Notes: generated by a model from the sequence alone, not told the origin. A stretch of 64,000 nucleotides of DNA from Podocnemis expansa (GCA_007922195.1 ML682092.1:1079721-1143720); one strand, 5' to 3'; counted from the first letter of the stretch, positions 1-10,794 are shown. Translations and numbers: made by a program.

Positions 1-94
1 TAAAGCATATATGCATTTGTGACCTTCTCTGTCTTTGTGTGTCTTGGAACCACTTGGATTGACTCGGGGACTACCAGAGCTTTGTGCTCTAACA
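1..94 (+). mobile_element. 3' end of an ERV LTR inserted in DIRS copy A
   Basis: These bases match 10791-10884, the R/U5 end of the 5' LTR of the retrovirus described below, with a few substitutions (for example GGAACC for GGGACC). The match ends at the LTR terminus TAACA, and DIRS reverse-transcriptase sequence begins directly after it. The rest of the LTR lies left of the window. It could be a solo LTR or the 3' LTR of a longer provirus; the window cannot tell. The next four bases, GTAG, are the expected target duplication, but the left flank is unseen. Confidence 0.85.
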
Positions 95-1560
95 GTAGGA
101 ACCTGCCCCCTTGTCCGCATCTCGGGGATCCAGAGCTAGATCTTCTGTTACAAAAAGAATGCGAAAAACTACTCTCCATAGGGGCCATACAGAGAGTCCC
201 AACAGGTCAACTGGGAAAGGGGTTCTACTCAAGAAACTTCCTAGTTCCCAACCAAACAGTGACCTGAGGGCCATCCTGGACCTCAGGGCTCTGAACAAAC
301 ATTTGAGGAAAATAAAATTCCTCATGGTTTCGCTCTCACAAATCATCCCTGCTCTAGATCAGGGGGATTGGTTTGAGGCCCTCAGTTAAAGGATGCTTAC
401 TTTCACACAGCGATAACACCAAAACACAGAAGGTTCCTCAGATTAGTAGTGGGCAGGAAACACTTCGATTTCGCATCCCTCCTTTTTGGGCTCACCTTAG
501 TTACCAGACTTTTCACAAAATGTATAGTGGCAGTAGCGGCGTATATATGGAGACAGGATGTAAAGATTTGCCCGTACCTCGACAACTGGCTAATAAAAGG
601 AAGGTCCAAATATCAGGTTCGCCACAGTGTCACCATGGTAAAAAGGCTGTGTGGTCAACTGGGGCTTTGCATAAACCAAGGAAAGTTAAAACCCATCCCA
701 ACCCTCACAATAGAATTTACTGGGGCCTTACTGGACTCCAAGAAGGGCAAAGCATGTCTGCTCCTATCAAGGTTTTAGTTCATGTGCTCCATTATTTCAA
801 AGCTTTGTAGGACTCCAGTCACCACAGCCAGATGGTGCCTGCAGTTGTTGGGCCACATGATGGCCTTGACCCCAGTGATCAGAATGGCCAGGCTGAGAAT
901 AAGACCATTCCAGCTCTGCGTAGCCTTGGCCTTCTATCCCCAGAGACACCCCTTTAACAAGGTACTGTCAGTTCTCCACAAGGTTCTAGAAACCCTCAAA
1001 ATATGGCAGGACCTGCTCTTTGCCAGGGGCAGGATCCCCTTCAAGACCTCGAATCCCACACTGATCCTGATTACAGAAGTGTTGGACGTGGGTTGGGGGG
1101 CACATATCTCAGGGGTTTTTTCAACCCAAGGAACATGGGCCCTAAGGGACAGGTCCCTTCACATAAATGTGAAGGAACTCAGGGCCATTCACCTAGCTTG
1201 CCAAGTTTTTCTGGACCAAGTGAGGGGGAAAACAGTCCAGGTTCTAACAGACAACACATTGGCCATGTTTTACACAAACCAATAGGGAAGGGTGCGCTCC
1301 CCAGCTCTCTGAGTGGAAGCCACCAGCCTGTGAGAACCCACTCTGAAACACGACTTCACGCCAATAGCAGCCCACTTGCTGGGGGTGGAAAACAGTGCAG
1401 CAGATTCACTGAACAGAACCTTCTTGTTGCACCACGAATGGTCACTGCACATGGAGGTGATGTCCCACATAGTCAGCAGGTGGGGCCTACCACAAATTGA
1501 CCTATTTTCAACAGGTCAAAATTGGAAGTGTCAAGTTTTCTGTTTGCTCAGAGGCTGAGA
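95..1560 (+). pseudogene. DIRS copy A reverse transcriptase / RNase H (degenerate)
   Basis: Readable in pieces across all three forward frames (about 111-389, 449-778, 782-1285, 1376-1558), so it has several frameshifts. The RT core begins with the LRAILDLRALNKHLRKIKF block near 270-320. The catalytic box at 575-586 reads YLDN rather than YLDD. The RNase H part near 1060-1290 keeps the NVKELRAIHLACQ helix and the LTDNT aspartate, but the first acidic position, TDAS in sister copies, reads TEVL. In DIRS elements this protein copies element RNA into DNA for recombinase-mediated integration. Copy A can no longer supply it. Confidence 0.85.
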
Positions 1561-3293
1561 GACAGGCTCAATCGCAAACACCTTTCTGATCCCATGGAGG
1601 GGCCAACTGATGTACTTCTTTCCCCCAATTTCCCTGATTTATAGGGTAGTCCTAAAGATAAAGAAGGATGGAGCAGGCATGGTACTGATAGCTCCAGAAT
1701 GGCTCAGACAACACTGGTTCTCGATCCTGCGAGACCTGTCAATAGACATCCCATTTTGCCTCCCTCTTAGGGAGGACTTAATGACACAGAACTCGGGCAC
1801 ACTACGGCACCTGAACTGGAGATTGCTTCACCTGACTGCATGATGGCTGCATGGCTAAATGACTCTGAGAGACTCTGCTCCAACAGAGTTAGGGAGATAC
1901 TGGTGGGCAGTAGGAGACCTTCCATTAAGGCAACCTACACAGCTAAGTGGAGATGGTTTTCCCTTTGGGCCAAGGGAAGAGGGGTGATACTAGAGTCAGC
2001 CTCCATCCATGCAATACTGGACTATCTGTTAACTCTCAAAGATAAGGGCTTATCAACTTCTTCATGGGTTCACCTGGTGGCAATTTCATCCCCTCATAGG
2101 AAAGTGGAAGTGGTCCCAGTCTTCTCCCATCCAACTGCCACTCAGTTCCTGAAGTGTATACCCACAACCTAGAGTCCCCACTTCTCAGTGGAACCTAAAT
2201 GTGGTGCTCCAACACCTGACAGACCCCCAATATGAACCCCTGGACTTATGTACTTTCCTAGTCCTCTTCTGGAAAGTAGCCTGTCTGGTGGCCATAACTT
2301 CAGCAAGATGGGTCTCAGAGCTCAGAGCCCTCTCCTCAGAACCCCCATATACATTATCCTTTGCACCCAAGGTGCTGTTATACCCCCACCCTTTGTTTCT
2401 CCCAAAGGTGGTCTCACTGTTCCACCTGAACCAGGACATTTGCCTCCTGATGTTTTTTCCAGACCCTGAGGCCACAGAGAACCAAAGAAAGTGGAACACC
2501 CTAGACGTCAGACGAGCGCTTATGATGTATATTGAGCAAACACACCCATTCTGCAAGTCCTGTCAACTCTTCGTTGCCATCACAGAGAGGAAAAGAGGCT
2601 AAACAGCAAGGGTGTTGCTGGCACTGGGCACCCAGAGCATGTGCCAGAGATCCCAGCACTGGTACCCCGGGTCTGGTGGGGTCCCTCCCCCGGTCTCTGG
2701 CCCATCTGGGGCCCTGCTGCCCGCAGCCTTGGCAGCCCTGTACCCAGCTGAGGATCTAGGGTTCAGCCACCTGCAGCCGTGGAGGCTGTTCCTAGCCCTG
2801 GCCCCATCCCCAGACGGGGATCCAGGGCTCAGCTGCCTGCAGAAGCGGTGGCTGCTCCGGCCCGTCCCCAGCTGGGGATGCAGGGCCCAGCCACCCGCGG
2901 CAGCACGCAGCCACTTCCAGCCTTGTCCCTGGCCAGGAGGCATGGCCTGTGGCCATGGGACAGGGTCTGCAGGCCCCTGTGTCCCCCCCCCCCCCAGGGC
3001 AGCGACACCCCTGATAACCAGTGACACCACAGTGCATTTCCAAATGGATAGTAAACTGTATTAAAGACTGCTACAGAAGGTCAGGTACACCCTTCCTGGA
3101 GAGAGTCTGGGCCCACTCGACCAGAGCCCAGGCTTCTTCTATGGCCTTCCTGGCACAGGTCCTGATCCAGGAGATCTACAGGGCAGCCACATTGTCATTG
3201 GTGCATACTTTCATGACGTACTATGCTAGCATCCAACAGGCAAGAAAGGATCCCCAGTTGGGCAGAGCCGTACATGATGTGGGTAAACTGTAA
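1561..3293 (+). pseudogene. DIRS copy A tyrosine recombinase (interrupted)
   Basis: Tyrosine recombinase of the DIRS class, which inserts circular DNA copies. The N-terminal region lies at about 1610-2172 (start of the SAM-like domain: RVREILVGSRRPSIKATY). The catalytic domain is at 2201-2602, and the C-terminal part resumes at 3014-3293 after a hAT insertion. The first catalytic arginine box reads SARWVSEL where copies B, C and D have SARRVSEL, so the probable catalytic Arg is Trp here. The HSTRAQ box and the Tyr after HTF are still present near 3110-3230. With frameshifts, an insertion and a lost arginine this is a dead copy. Confidence 0.85.
2607..3013. mobile_element. hAT-like non-autonomous element inside DIRS A recombinase
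   Basis: A GC-rich 407-bp block splits the recombinase frame. Its ends form imperfect inverted repeats, CAAGGGTGTTGCTG and, on the other strand, CAGGGGTGTCGCTG. It is flanked by CTAAACAG and ATAACCAG, which agree at 6 of 8 positions, as expected for an aged 8-bp hAT target duplication. Inside are repeated GC-rich units of roughly 50-60 bp. The same terminus recurs at 54269 (+), 26319 (-) and 40516 (-). ORFs across it are composition artefacts. Confidence 0.75.
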
Positions 3294-3665
3294 CTCCATC
3301 CACCATCCTGGCTATGGCTAGCTGTCACCTGTAACTGAATGATGTGAGCAGCGCTTGAAGAGGAACCGTGAGTTAACAGTGTAACCATCCTTCTTGTAGA
3401 TGGACAGCTCACAGACATTCAGATCCCTTCTGCCACCCCCGCTAATCAGAGTTGCTGAAAAAAAGGGACTGGGAGGGTCAGGGTCAGGGTCACATATATA
3501 GCCATGGTTTCAGCACAGAGGGGGAGTTGGCCACTGAGCCAGACCTGACAGGCCAGGGCTAAAAGACTTTCTGGATTACCATGCACTGTGGCACATAGAC
3601 ATCTTTAACTGAACGTATGTGAGCAGCCCATCTTGAAGAAGGGCAGTTACATTGGTAACTCACTG
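3294..3665 (+). repeat. DIRS copy A 3' untranslated region and inverted terminal repeat
   Basis: After the recombinase stop comes the CACCTGTAACTGAATG region, then an inner copy and an outer copy of the gagcag end motif separated by about 270 bp. The block is the reverse complement of the 5' terminus of copies B and D (5036-5240 and 44184-44360), which defines the inverted terminal repeat. A TATATAGCC box at about 3495 is the antisense image of the 5' TATA box. Confidence 0.8.
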
Positions 3666-4433
3666 TTCCCAGCTCACCTGTGGCCAGCAGAATCCACACC
3701 ATCCCTCTGGGCACTGATCTGACTGTAGCGGCTGGAGTTCCCTGCCGCTAGGGATGAACTGCACTGCTTCACATCTTGGCTGCTCACCTGCCCAACAGCA
3801 CAGGGAGCAAACTGTCTGCATGTCCCTTCATTGCAAGGTCCAGTATTTCCTGCTATCCTGCCTGGCTGCTTAGGTGACACCCCCAGATGCTCATGTTGCC
3901 TTCCTCTCCCTGTAGGTGTTTGTGGTGATTTACTCAGGCCTGCCACAGAGTCTCACAGAGAGCAAAAGACCCCCTCATTGGCCCATTCAGTCCAAGCTCG
4001 GTTCTGGCCCAGAAGCTAATGTCTCTCCCAAATTCAGAAGTCCCCACCATCCGTGGAGACGAATTATGCCCTCCTTATACCAGGAGTCCAGACCTCTGGC
4101 CCCAGCTGGCTTATTGATGTCCATCTGGTCTCACACTGCTCTTCTCAGACAGGAAGTTCTCAGCTTCCTTCCTGGAAGTGGCTTCGTGTCCCAGGCACAT
4201 CTCAGTGGCACAAGAAAAGGTAGGAGCCCCTGGTAACTTGCAGATGTTCCCTTCTTGGTCTAGATTGCTGCTCAGCTTGCAATTAACCCTGTCCAGGCTG
4301 GAAAGGACTGATCTTTGGCTCCTGGTGGTAGATAAGTGCTTGGACAATTGATGGGACAGGTTCTGTGTTATTACAGAGAATTCTTTTTGGATATCTGACT
4401 GATGAGTCTTGTCCACATGCTCAGGGTTTAACC
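3666..4433. other. Spacer between DIRS A and B; no gene recognised
   Basis: Single-copy-looking sequence with short ORFs in both directions but no domain, motif or paralogue elsewhere in the window. Confidence 0.5.
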
Positions 4434-4837
4434 CAGGCATCAGCAACCCCCGGCATCCATGCCAAAAATGGCATGGGGTCCAAGCCTAAGTGAGGCCTCT
4501 CACGGTCCCCTGCTGGCCCCATTTCCCCAGTGCTGCATGGCTGGGCCACAAGAGCTGCATGCTGTGGTTCCAGGCTCCCGCTGGCTGTGCTTCCCCTCTG
4601 AGGAGCATGGCCAGCATGGACAAAGAAGCCACCGCACACGGGGCTCCTGATCCCTGCTGGCCCTGTCCCCTGCTGAGCAAAGCTGGAGGGGAGTAGGTAG
4701 GTCTGCCCGCCCAGAGACAGCCCCGGCCCCAAACCAGAGGCCTGGCTTGCCCCCACCTTTTGGCCCTGTCCCCAGCACCCGCTGAGGGTGCAGTAAGCAG
4801 GGCTGGCACGGAGGCCAGCAAAGGTTGCTAACCCCTG
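4434..4837 (-). mobile_element. Probable hAT-like non-autonomous element
   Basis: A GC-rich 404-bp block bounded by CAGGCATCAGCAACC on the left and, read from the other strand, CAGGGGTTAGCAACC on the right. This matches a common vertebrate hAT terminus. The flanks (GTTTAACC, GAATATTG) do not match, so the target duplication is lost or the left end is misplaced. Overlapping ORFs on both strands reflect GC richness. Confidence 0.55.
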
Positions 4838-5035
4838 GAATATTGAGGTCAGGAAGGAATTGTTGCTCAGCACGGGTTTGCAAAGTCTGCGGGGGGGGGG
4901 GGCTTGCCTTCCTTTGTAGCATGGGATATAGCTCACTTGCTGGTGGATTCTCTGTATTTTAAAGTGTTAAACCATGATGTGAGGACTTTAATAACTCAAT
5001 CACAGGTTAGGTGTCTATTGCAGGACAGGATAAGT

Positions 5036-5292
5036 GAGGTTCTCCTTCGGGCGCTGCTCACATACATTCTGTTACAAGAGTTTATGTGCCACAGTGCACG
5101 GTAGCTCAGAAAGTCTTTAGCATTAGCCTGTCAGGTCACAGCACACGGCCAACACCCCCTCCATGCCGCAACCTCAACTATATAGGTGACTGTGACCCTC
5201 ACCCTCGCAGTTACTTTTTCTGCCATCAGCGTCAGTTCGGATCAGTGTTATCTTGTGAAACGCAAGCTCCTGTCTTTTGTGCGAAACTCAAA
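5036..5292 (+). repeat. DIRS copy B 5' inverted terminal repeat and leader
   Basis: Begins near CTCCTTCGGGCGCTGCTCACAT, the same terminus as at 19100 and 44185. It runs through the conserved AGAAAGTCTTTAGC stretch and a TATA box to the ORF1 start at 5293. It is the inverse of the 3' termini at 3294-3665 and 18282-18640. Confidence 0.8.
5178..5185 (+). promoter_or_regulatory. TATA box of DIRS copy B
   Basis: CTATATAG lies 107 bases upstream of the ORF1 start. The same box at the same place is present in copy D (44321-44328) and in inverse orientation in the other termini, so it was kept as part of the element promoter. Confidence 0.6.
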
Positions 5293-7193
5293 ATGCCAGG
5301 TTTCAAGCCCTGCTTAGGATGCTGCAAGGCTTTCCTGATGGACGACGCACACAAAAAATGCCTCGTCTGCCTGGGTGAGTCCCACCTCGCAGCAGAGTGC
5401 TCCATTTCCCAATCCTTCAAGGACTTGGGTGGAAAGAGAGCACCATCTCCTCTCGATTTCGGGGAATGGAGCTGCTCCGCCCGAAGGCAGCTGAGCCACC
5501 AGCTCTCTGCCAGACCCTCAATTGGCCTGGGCTCAGGATCCCCGCCGATCACCGGTACCGGGCTTGAAATCTTGGCCCACTATGGTACCGCCTCGGCACT
5601 GACCTCGCTGGTCCTCTGGTAGCCTCTCAGCCACCCCGAGTAGGGCACTGGCTCAGTCACTGATCCACCAAGGATATTCAAACCCAGCCACAGTGCAGAA
5701 GAGGAAGAAGTGGACCATAGCAGCACCATCCCCCTTGGCACCACTAGACATGGTACCACCCCTTGTGATACTGCTGCTAAGCCCAGTACCACCATCAAGC
5801 CCAGTACCTCTGAACCCAGCACATTCGCCGATACTGCCGCTTCTGGTGCTGCCACTTCCAGTACCATCGGACCTGGCACCGACAACTTCTGCGCAGGTAC
5901 AGGTACCGTTGCACACCTCTTCACCCTTCTCCAACCCAGTACTGTCAAGCCTGGCACCAGGACCAAGTACTGCAGCGCCGCCTCATCGGTCCTCCGAAGA
6001 ACTCTTGATACCGGACTACCGGATGTTGGGGGGGAGGTCATCCAGATCATCCTCTGAAGACCCCTTTCTTCCCACCCAGGAGGACCTTCCAAGAAAGTGG
6101 TTTCGAAAGAGCTCTGTATCACTGAGCTGGGGGGGAATATGCCCATCAGGAGAAGCCTCTGCTCCCCCCATGGCTTCTATGTCACCGACAAGGTCACCGC
6201 ACAACAAGTGGACCCTAGACTGGCTGAACGTGACAGCAGACTATGCCTCCTTCCGTTATGCTCGATCACCGGTGCCAGAGTCCTCGGATATCTCCAATGA
6301 TGAGTCAGACCCTGATTCTACCCAATGTAGCAGATCAAGGGCTCAATCATCCTCATCACCCGATGAGCGCTTAATTGACATATCCACCGACTGCAAGGGA
6401 GATCCCCACATCGAGCAGGACCTCCTCCACCGCATGCCAGCAAATCTGAAGCTGAAGCTGGGGGTGATCCAAGCGGTAGATGATTCCCTCTTTGACATGT
6501 GCCATAGAGCCCCACCGGCTAAGGTCGCGATTCCCCTACACTCTAGGGTGTTTTGATTGTCCAAAAACGCTGGAAAACACCTTCCTTGATTCCGCCAGTG
6601 TCCTAAGTGCTGGACAAGAAATACTCTGTCTCCCCGGAAGGATTCCCCTTCCTGTTCCACTATCCGGCCCCAGGATCCCTGGTGGTCGACACAGTCAACC
6701 AAAGGGAGAGATAGGGCCAGCCGAGTTCCACGCCCAAGAACAGAGAGGTGAGGAAGCTTGACATATTAGGCAGGAAAGTTTACTCCTCTGCCACCCTACA
6801 GCTGCATATCTCAAACCACTCAGCCCTGATGATACACTGCATCTTCAGCTTGTGGGAGGCTCTGTGAAATCTCGGCTCAGCCATCTTTGAGGAGTGCCTG
6901 AGAGACTTCGAAGCAATGCTTGACGAAGGAGAGAGAGCATCCAGAGATGTGCTCGTGGCAACCTGGGATGCTGTAGATACAGCGGCATGCATAATGGCAT
7001 CCACAGTCGTTATGCGCCATTTGGCCTGGCTCCAAAATTCTGGCCTTTCCATGCAGAAGCAGCAGATTATCTAGAACCTTCCCTTGAAGGGTTCCAACCT
7101 CTTCATATCTTCCACAGATGTGAAGCTGCATGCTATGAAGGACTTGAGGGCTACACTTCAGTCCCTCGGAATTTACACTTCTCAACCCGTTAG
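5293..7193 (+). pseudogene. DIRS copy B ORF1 (gag-like), frameshifted
   Basis: The start MPGFKPCLGCCKAF at 5293 is shared with copies D and E. Residues 23-36 (5359-5400) form a CCHC zinc knuckle, CX2CX4HX4C, as in retroelement nucleocapsids. The first frame stops at 5622. A Ser/Pro/Thr-rich middle continues in another frame at 5693-6556. A conserved C-terminal region (LGRKVYSSATLQLHISNHSA) follows in a third frame from about 6760, with stops. The usual role of such proteins is coating element RNA; that is inferred from the knuckle and the position before RT. At least two frameshifts and two stops make it non-functional. Confidence 0.8.
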
Positions 7194-7378
7194 GTGTTCC
7201 TCGAGGTCGCATCAGCAGCTACAGCAACAGTTACGGCAACTGAAACAGCAGCTGCAACTGCAGACCCAGTTCCCGAGATCCCTCCAGTTTCCCCAGCAGC
7301 ATCTTGATACCCATCTGGACAAAGTCAAGGGCCAATCAGGTGAAGGGGGTAAGCTGAGCACCTCACAGTCTGGACAGT

Positions 7379-8811
7379 GTGGACAGGGATCAGACTGCTC
7401 TTCGGGCCGCAAGCAGCATTTTTGACAGTCCCTCAGAGGGCAGCACTCCAGAACCCCTGTTTTCTCCCCACTGCCTCCGCCATTTCTCCCCACAGTGGAC
7501 CCGTGTCATGTCAGACCAGTGGGTCTTTGACACAGTAGCGATAGGATACCGCATCCAGTTCCTTTCAATCCCTCGTGACAGGAAGCTGCCCCCTCCCGCA
7601 ATACCAGAAAACCCAGACCTGCTGGACAGGCTCAGGGTTGAATGCCAGAAGCTACTATCCCTCGGAGCCATAGAAAAGGCTTCCAAAAAAGAGCGTAGCA
7701 AAGGGTTCTATTCCTGCTATTTCCTAGTCCCCAAGCCCAATGGGGACCTACAACCCATTTTAGACCTCAGAGCACTCAACAAAAACATAAAGAGAATAAA
7801 ATTCTGCATGGTTCCCCTGCCCCAGATTGTCCCCTCCCTGTCCCCAGGAGTCTGGTTCGCAGCCCTTGAGCTAAAGGACGCTTACTTCCACATAGCCATT
7901 TGACCCCATCACAGAAGTTTTCTCAGGTTTGTAGTGGAACGATGCCACTACCAGTTCACCGCCCTCCCCTCTGGGTTATCACTAGCTCCCAGGGTGTTCA
8001 CAAAGTGTGTCACACTGGTCTCAGCTTTCCTATGCAGGAGGGGTATAAAAATCTACCCCTACCTAGACGATTGGTTCATAGTGGGCAACTCAAGTCGACA
8101 GGTGCAAAACCATGAGGATCTGGTAGTGAACCTGTGTGAGTTCCCGGGCTTCCGCATAAACTCAGAGAAGTCCAAGCTTTGCCCCACTCAGGACATAGAA
8201 TTCATCGGGACACATTTAAACGCCCAACAGGGCACCACGTCCTTGCCCTGTCAAGATTTCGGTCCATCTGCACCATCATCATGGAGCTCTAGGCACCCGG
8301 CCTGGCCACAGCATGCCAGTGCATGCAGCTTTTGGGACACATGGCTGCGGCCACCTCGGTAATCCGAACAGTCCACCTGTGGATGAAACCCTTCCAGCTC
8401 TGGTTCACCATGAGCTTCTGACCAGGAAGGGACCACCTGGACAAGGTACTGTCAGTCCCTCAGTATGCCCTGGAGTCCCTCCATATCTGGAAGGATCCCA
8501 ACTTTGCGATGGGGGGAATTCCATTCAGGGAGTCCAAGCCCTCAGTGACCCTGACAATGGATGCATCCAGCTCAGGCTGGGGAGCCCAACTGTCCTGGGG
8601 CCTCTCCACACAAGGTGTTTGGAATCCCAAGGACAGACTCCTCCACATAAATGTGAAGGAGCTCTGGGCTATCAGGCTGGCATGCATGACCTTCCTCGAC
8701 CAGATCTGAGGCAGGATGGTCCAGGTCCTCTCAGACAATACAGCTGCTGTGTTCTACATGAACCATCAAGGGGGAGTCCGCTTCTCGGCTCTATGCGAGG
8801 AAGTGACCAAG
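7379..8811 (+). pseudogene. DIRS copy B reverse transcriptase / RNase H
   Basis: The best-preserved RT of the window. Frame 7379-7903 holds the N-terminal fingers through LKDAYFHIAI. The next frame, 7934-8362, holds FTKCVTLVSAF and the intact catalytic box YLDD at 8060-8071. RNase H follows at about 8509-8709 with MDASSSGWGA and NVKELWAIRLAC, then a stop. A single TGA at 7903 and frame changes near 8250 and 8500 separate the pieces. Copy B is the only one here that retains YLDD. The 3' end of RNase H is cut at about 8811 by a truncated LTR. Confidence 0.85.
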
Positions 8812-8938
8812 CTTCCACTGGGATTTGGCTTTTCTTCTTCTTTGCTGATTGCTGTGGGAACTTTGTGTCCATCCAGCTTCTGACCCTGATCTGAACAACC
8901 TGGAAACCTTTCTGCTACACAGAGTAGTGAGACCCCCC

Positions 8939-8941
<3 letters not shown>

Positions 8942-8977
<36 letters not shown>
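8942..8977. repeat. (CT)n microsatellite
   Basis: Uninterrupted CT dinucleotide run within the truncated LTR, absent from the complete copy at 38447-40087. Confidence 0.95.
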
Positions 8978-8979
<2 letters not shown>

Positions 8980-9330
8980 CCTCTTTGTTTAATTATGACT
9001 CTCTCTAGGCCTGATACAGTAGAATCTAGGTAACATTGTAGCTGGGTGTTTTTCTTTCCGTGTATGTTTATCAATGTTGTAACTGGGTATTTTGGGGTGT
9101 TTTTCTCTCCTTTTGTAATTATTATTATTAGTGCAAGTTTTAGATACCTAGCAATAAAATGCCTTTTATCAAGCCAGTTTCCAGACTCTTCTAAGAAGAC
9201 ATTCTCTCTCCTTTGTGGTCTTGGTTTCTTTATATCACTTTGCAGCAACGCTTCTATTACCTGGCCAAAGATCCCTGTGATGCCCACAACTCTGTAAAGT
9301 TTGCTCATTGATGGGGATATTAGCCTGATT

Positions 9331-9776
9331 GGGTATGTCTATACAGCACTTTTATTTTGAAGTAACACTGGTTATTTTGAAATAAAAGATTTTTGGTCCA
9401 CATGATGTTTTCTTATTTTGAAAGGACAGATCCCATCCTTTCGAAATAAGAACTGCTGTTTTGAAACAGGCTAAACCCCGATTGTTTGAAACAGCTGTTA
9501 TTTTGAAATGGTTATTTCGAAATAAGGCCATTTGGAGATGTTGTTTCAAAACAACACCATTGTTTCGAAACAACTGTTTTGAAACAACATGTCCAAACAG
9601 CTTTATTTCAAAATAACCATTTTGAAATAACAGCCATTTCAATAGCAGGCTTTCCCTTAATTCGAATTAACATTTTGTTAATTTGAATTAACTTATTTTG
9701 AAATAAGGACTTTATTTCAAAATAAGTCATTTCAAAATCCTTATTTTGAAATAACAATGTGTGTGTAGACATAGCC
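9331..9776. mobile_element. Harbinger-like MITE inserted in LTR
   Basis: 446 bp bounded by GGGTATGTCTATAC and, inverted, GGCTATGTCTACAC, with ATT duplicated on both sides (9328-9330, 9777-9779). The uninterrupted LTR at about 39680 shows the empty site CCTGATTGAGTCC. The interior is almost wholly alternating TTATTTTGAAAT-like palindromic units, so the whole element can fold on itself. A 3-bp duplication fits the PIF/Harbinger group. No coding capacity. Confidence 0.8.
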
Positions 9777-10172
9777 ATTGAGTCCAGGGGCATATAAGGG
9801 TGAAAGCTGAAAAGTGCTGTTTTGACCCAGCCTGATTGAGTCCAGGGGCATATAAGGGTAGGAGCTGAGAATTGTAGTGTGACCCAGCCTGTTCAAGATC
9901 CATAATCAAGCCTAGTTTGGTGTGGTACAGGGGCACATAAGGGTAGCAGCAGAGAAGAGCTGTGTGACCCAGCCTGCTGAGTTCAGGGACATAAAAGCGG
10001 TCAGCTGAGTGCTGATAGACCCACTCCACTCAGACGCACCTTGTTAATTGATGACTCCATATAGAAACACAAATGACACAAGCAGCACACTAATAGAATT
10101 ATCATCTTCCCCAAAGAGAAAGTAACGCTAATAAATGAGCATAGCCTGAGTTGGTGGGCAAAGTATGTAACA

Positions 10173-10470
10173 CCTTAATTGGTTGCAGGCCCTAATGTAT
10201 GCCTTCCCTCCAATCCCCCTGATCCACTGGGTGCTGATGGTCCTCACGGACGAGGCACACATCATTCTGATAGCCCGCACTGGCCCAGACAACACTGGGT
10301 TCTCCTCCTATAAGACATGTCCGTGAGGATCCCGCTCCACCTCCCACGGTGGGCAGCCCTCCTTACACAGGACTCGGGCTGCGTTCGGCACCCGAACCCA
10401 GGGCCCTTGCATCTTACAGCCTGGATGCTCTCTGGCTCAGCTAGCAAGAGAGGTGCTTCTTGGATAGGGT
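10173..10470 (+). pseudogene. DIRS copy B recombinase linker, left of the ERV
   Basis: Resembles the segment before the recombinase in copies A (1610-1850) and C (22180-22030): YAFPPIPLIHWVL-type sequence, then the GPD..Q region. The last codons before the ERV read QERCFLDR, which continue in frame into VKKVLVG at 15414 if the ERV and one GGGT are ignored. The retrovirus therefore struck a continuous reading frame at this point. Confidence 0.75.
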
Positions 10471-10729
10471 TGAAGGGGCATGAGTCAGCAGACTCCATTT
10501 TGGGTCCTGAGACACCATTTCAGGGACCCAGGGTAGTCACATCTCACCTGTCCTCACCATCTCCAGGTCAGTCACATGGGCCCCGAAGCATCAGATGAGG
10601 TGATGCACCATATTAGGAAATAACCCTTCCCTGACCAGGTGAGGTGACCAGACATATAAGGTATACAGCCCCCAACCCTGAATTATGATTGGCTCTGTGC
10701 CTGCCTTACCCCTTTTCTGTAGACTGTAC

Positions 10730-10736
10730 TATAAAA
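10730..10736 (+). promoter_or_regulatory. TATA box of the ERV 5' LTR
   Basis: TATAAAA about 40 bp downstream of an inverted CCAAT box. The same motif is at 15255-15261 in the 3' LTR. Transcription would begin roughly 25-30 bp downstream. Confidence 0.75.
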
Positions 10737-10788
10737 CCCACTGTATTGTACCCCTCTGAGAGCTAGCTCCACGAGATCTCTGTAAGGT

Positions 10789-10794
10789 AATAAA
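10789..10794 (+). terminator. Polyadenylation signal in the 5' LTR
   Basis: AATAAA followed by a GT-rich stretch, as in gammaretroviral R/U5. The counterpart used for proviral transcripts is at 15314-15319 in the 3' LTR. Confidence 0.75.

Larger units (their letters stand above)
8812..10172 (+). mobile_element. 5'-truncated LTR of family 2 inside DIRS copy B
   Basis: Collinear with 39140-40087 of the complete LTR at 38447-40087: it shares CCACTGGGA, CTTTGCTGAT, GCAATRAA, the CCAAAGATCCCTGTGATGCCC block, four tandem CATATAAGGGT units, and the GTAACA terminus at 10172. The first roughly 690 bp of the family are missing. DIRS linker sequence resumes after it. An AATAAA at about 9153 fits a polyadenylation signal. 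A Harbinger-like element is inserted at 9331-9776. Confidence 0.7.
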
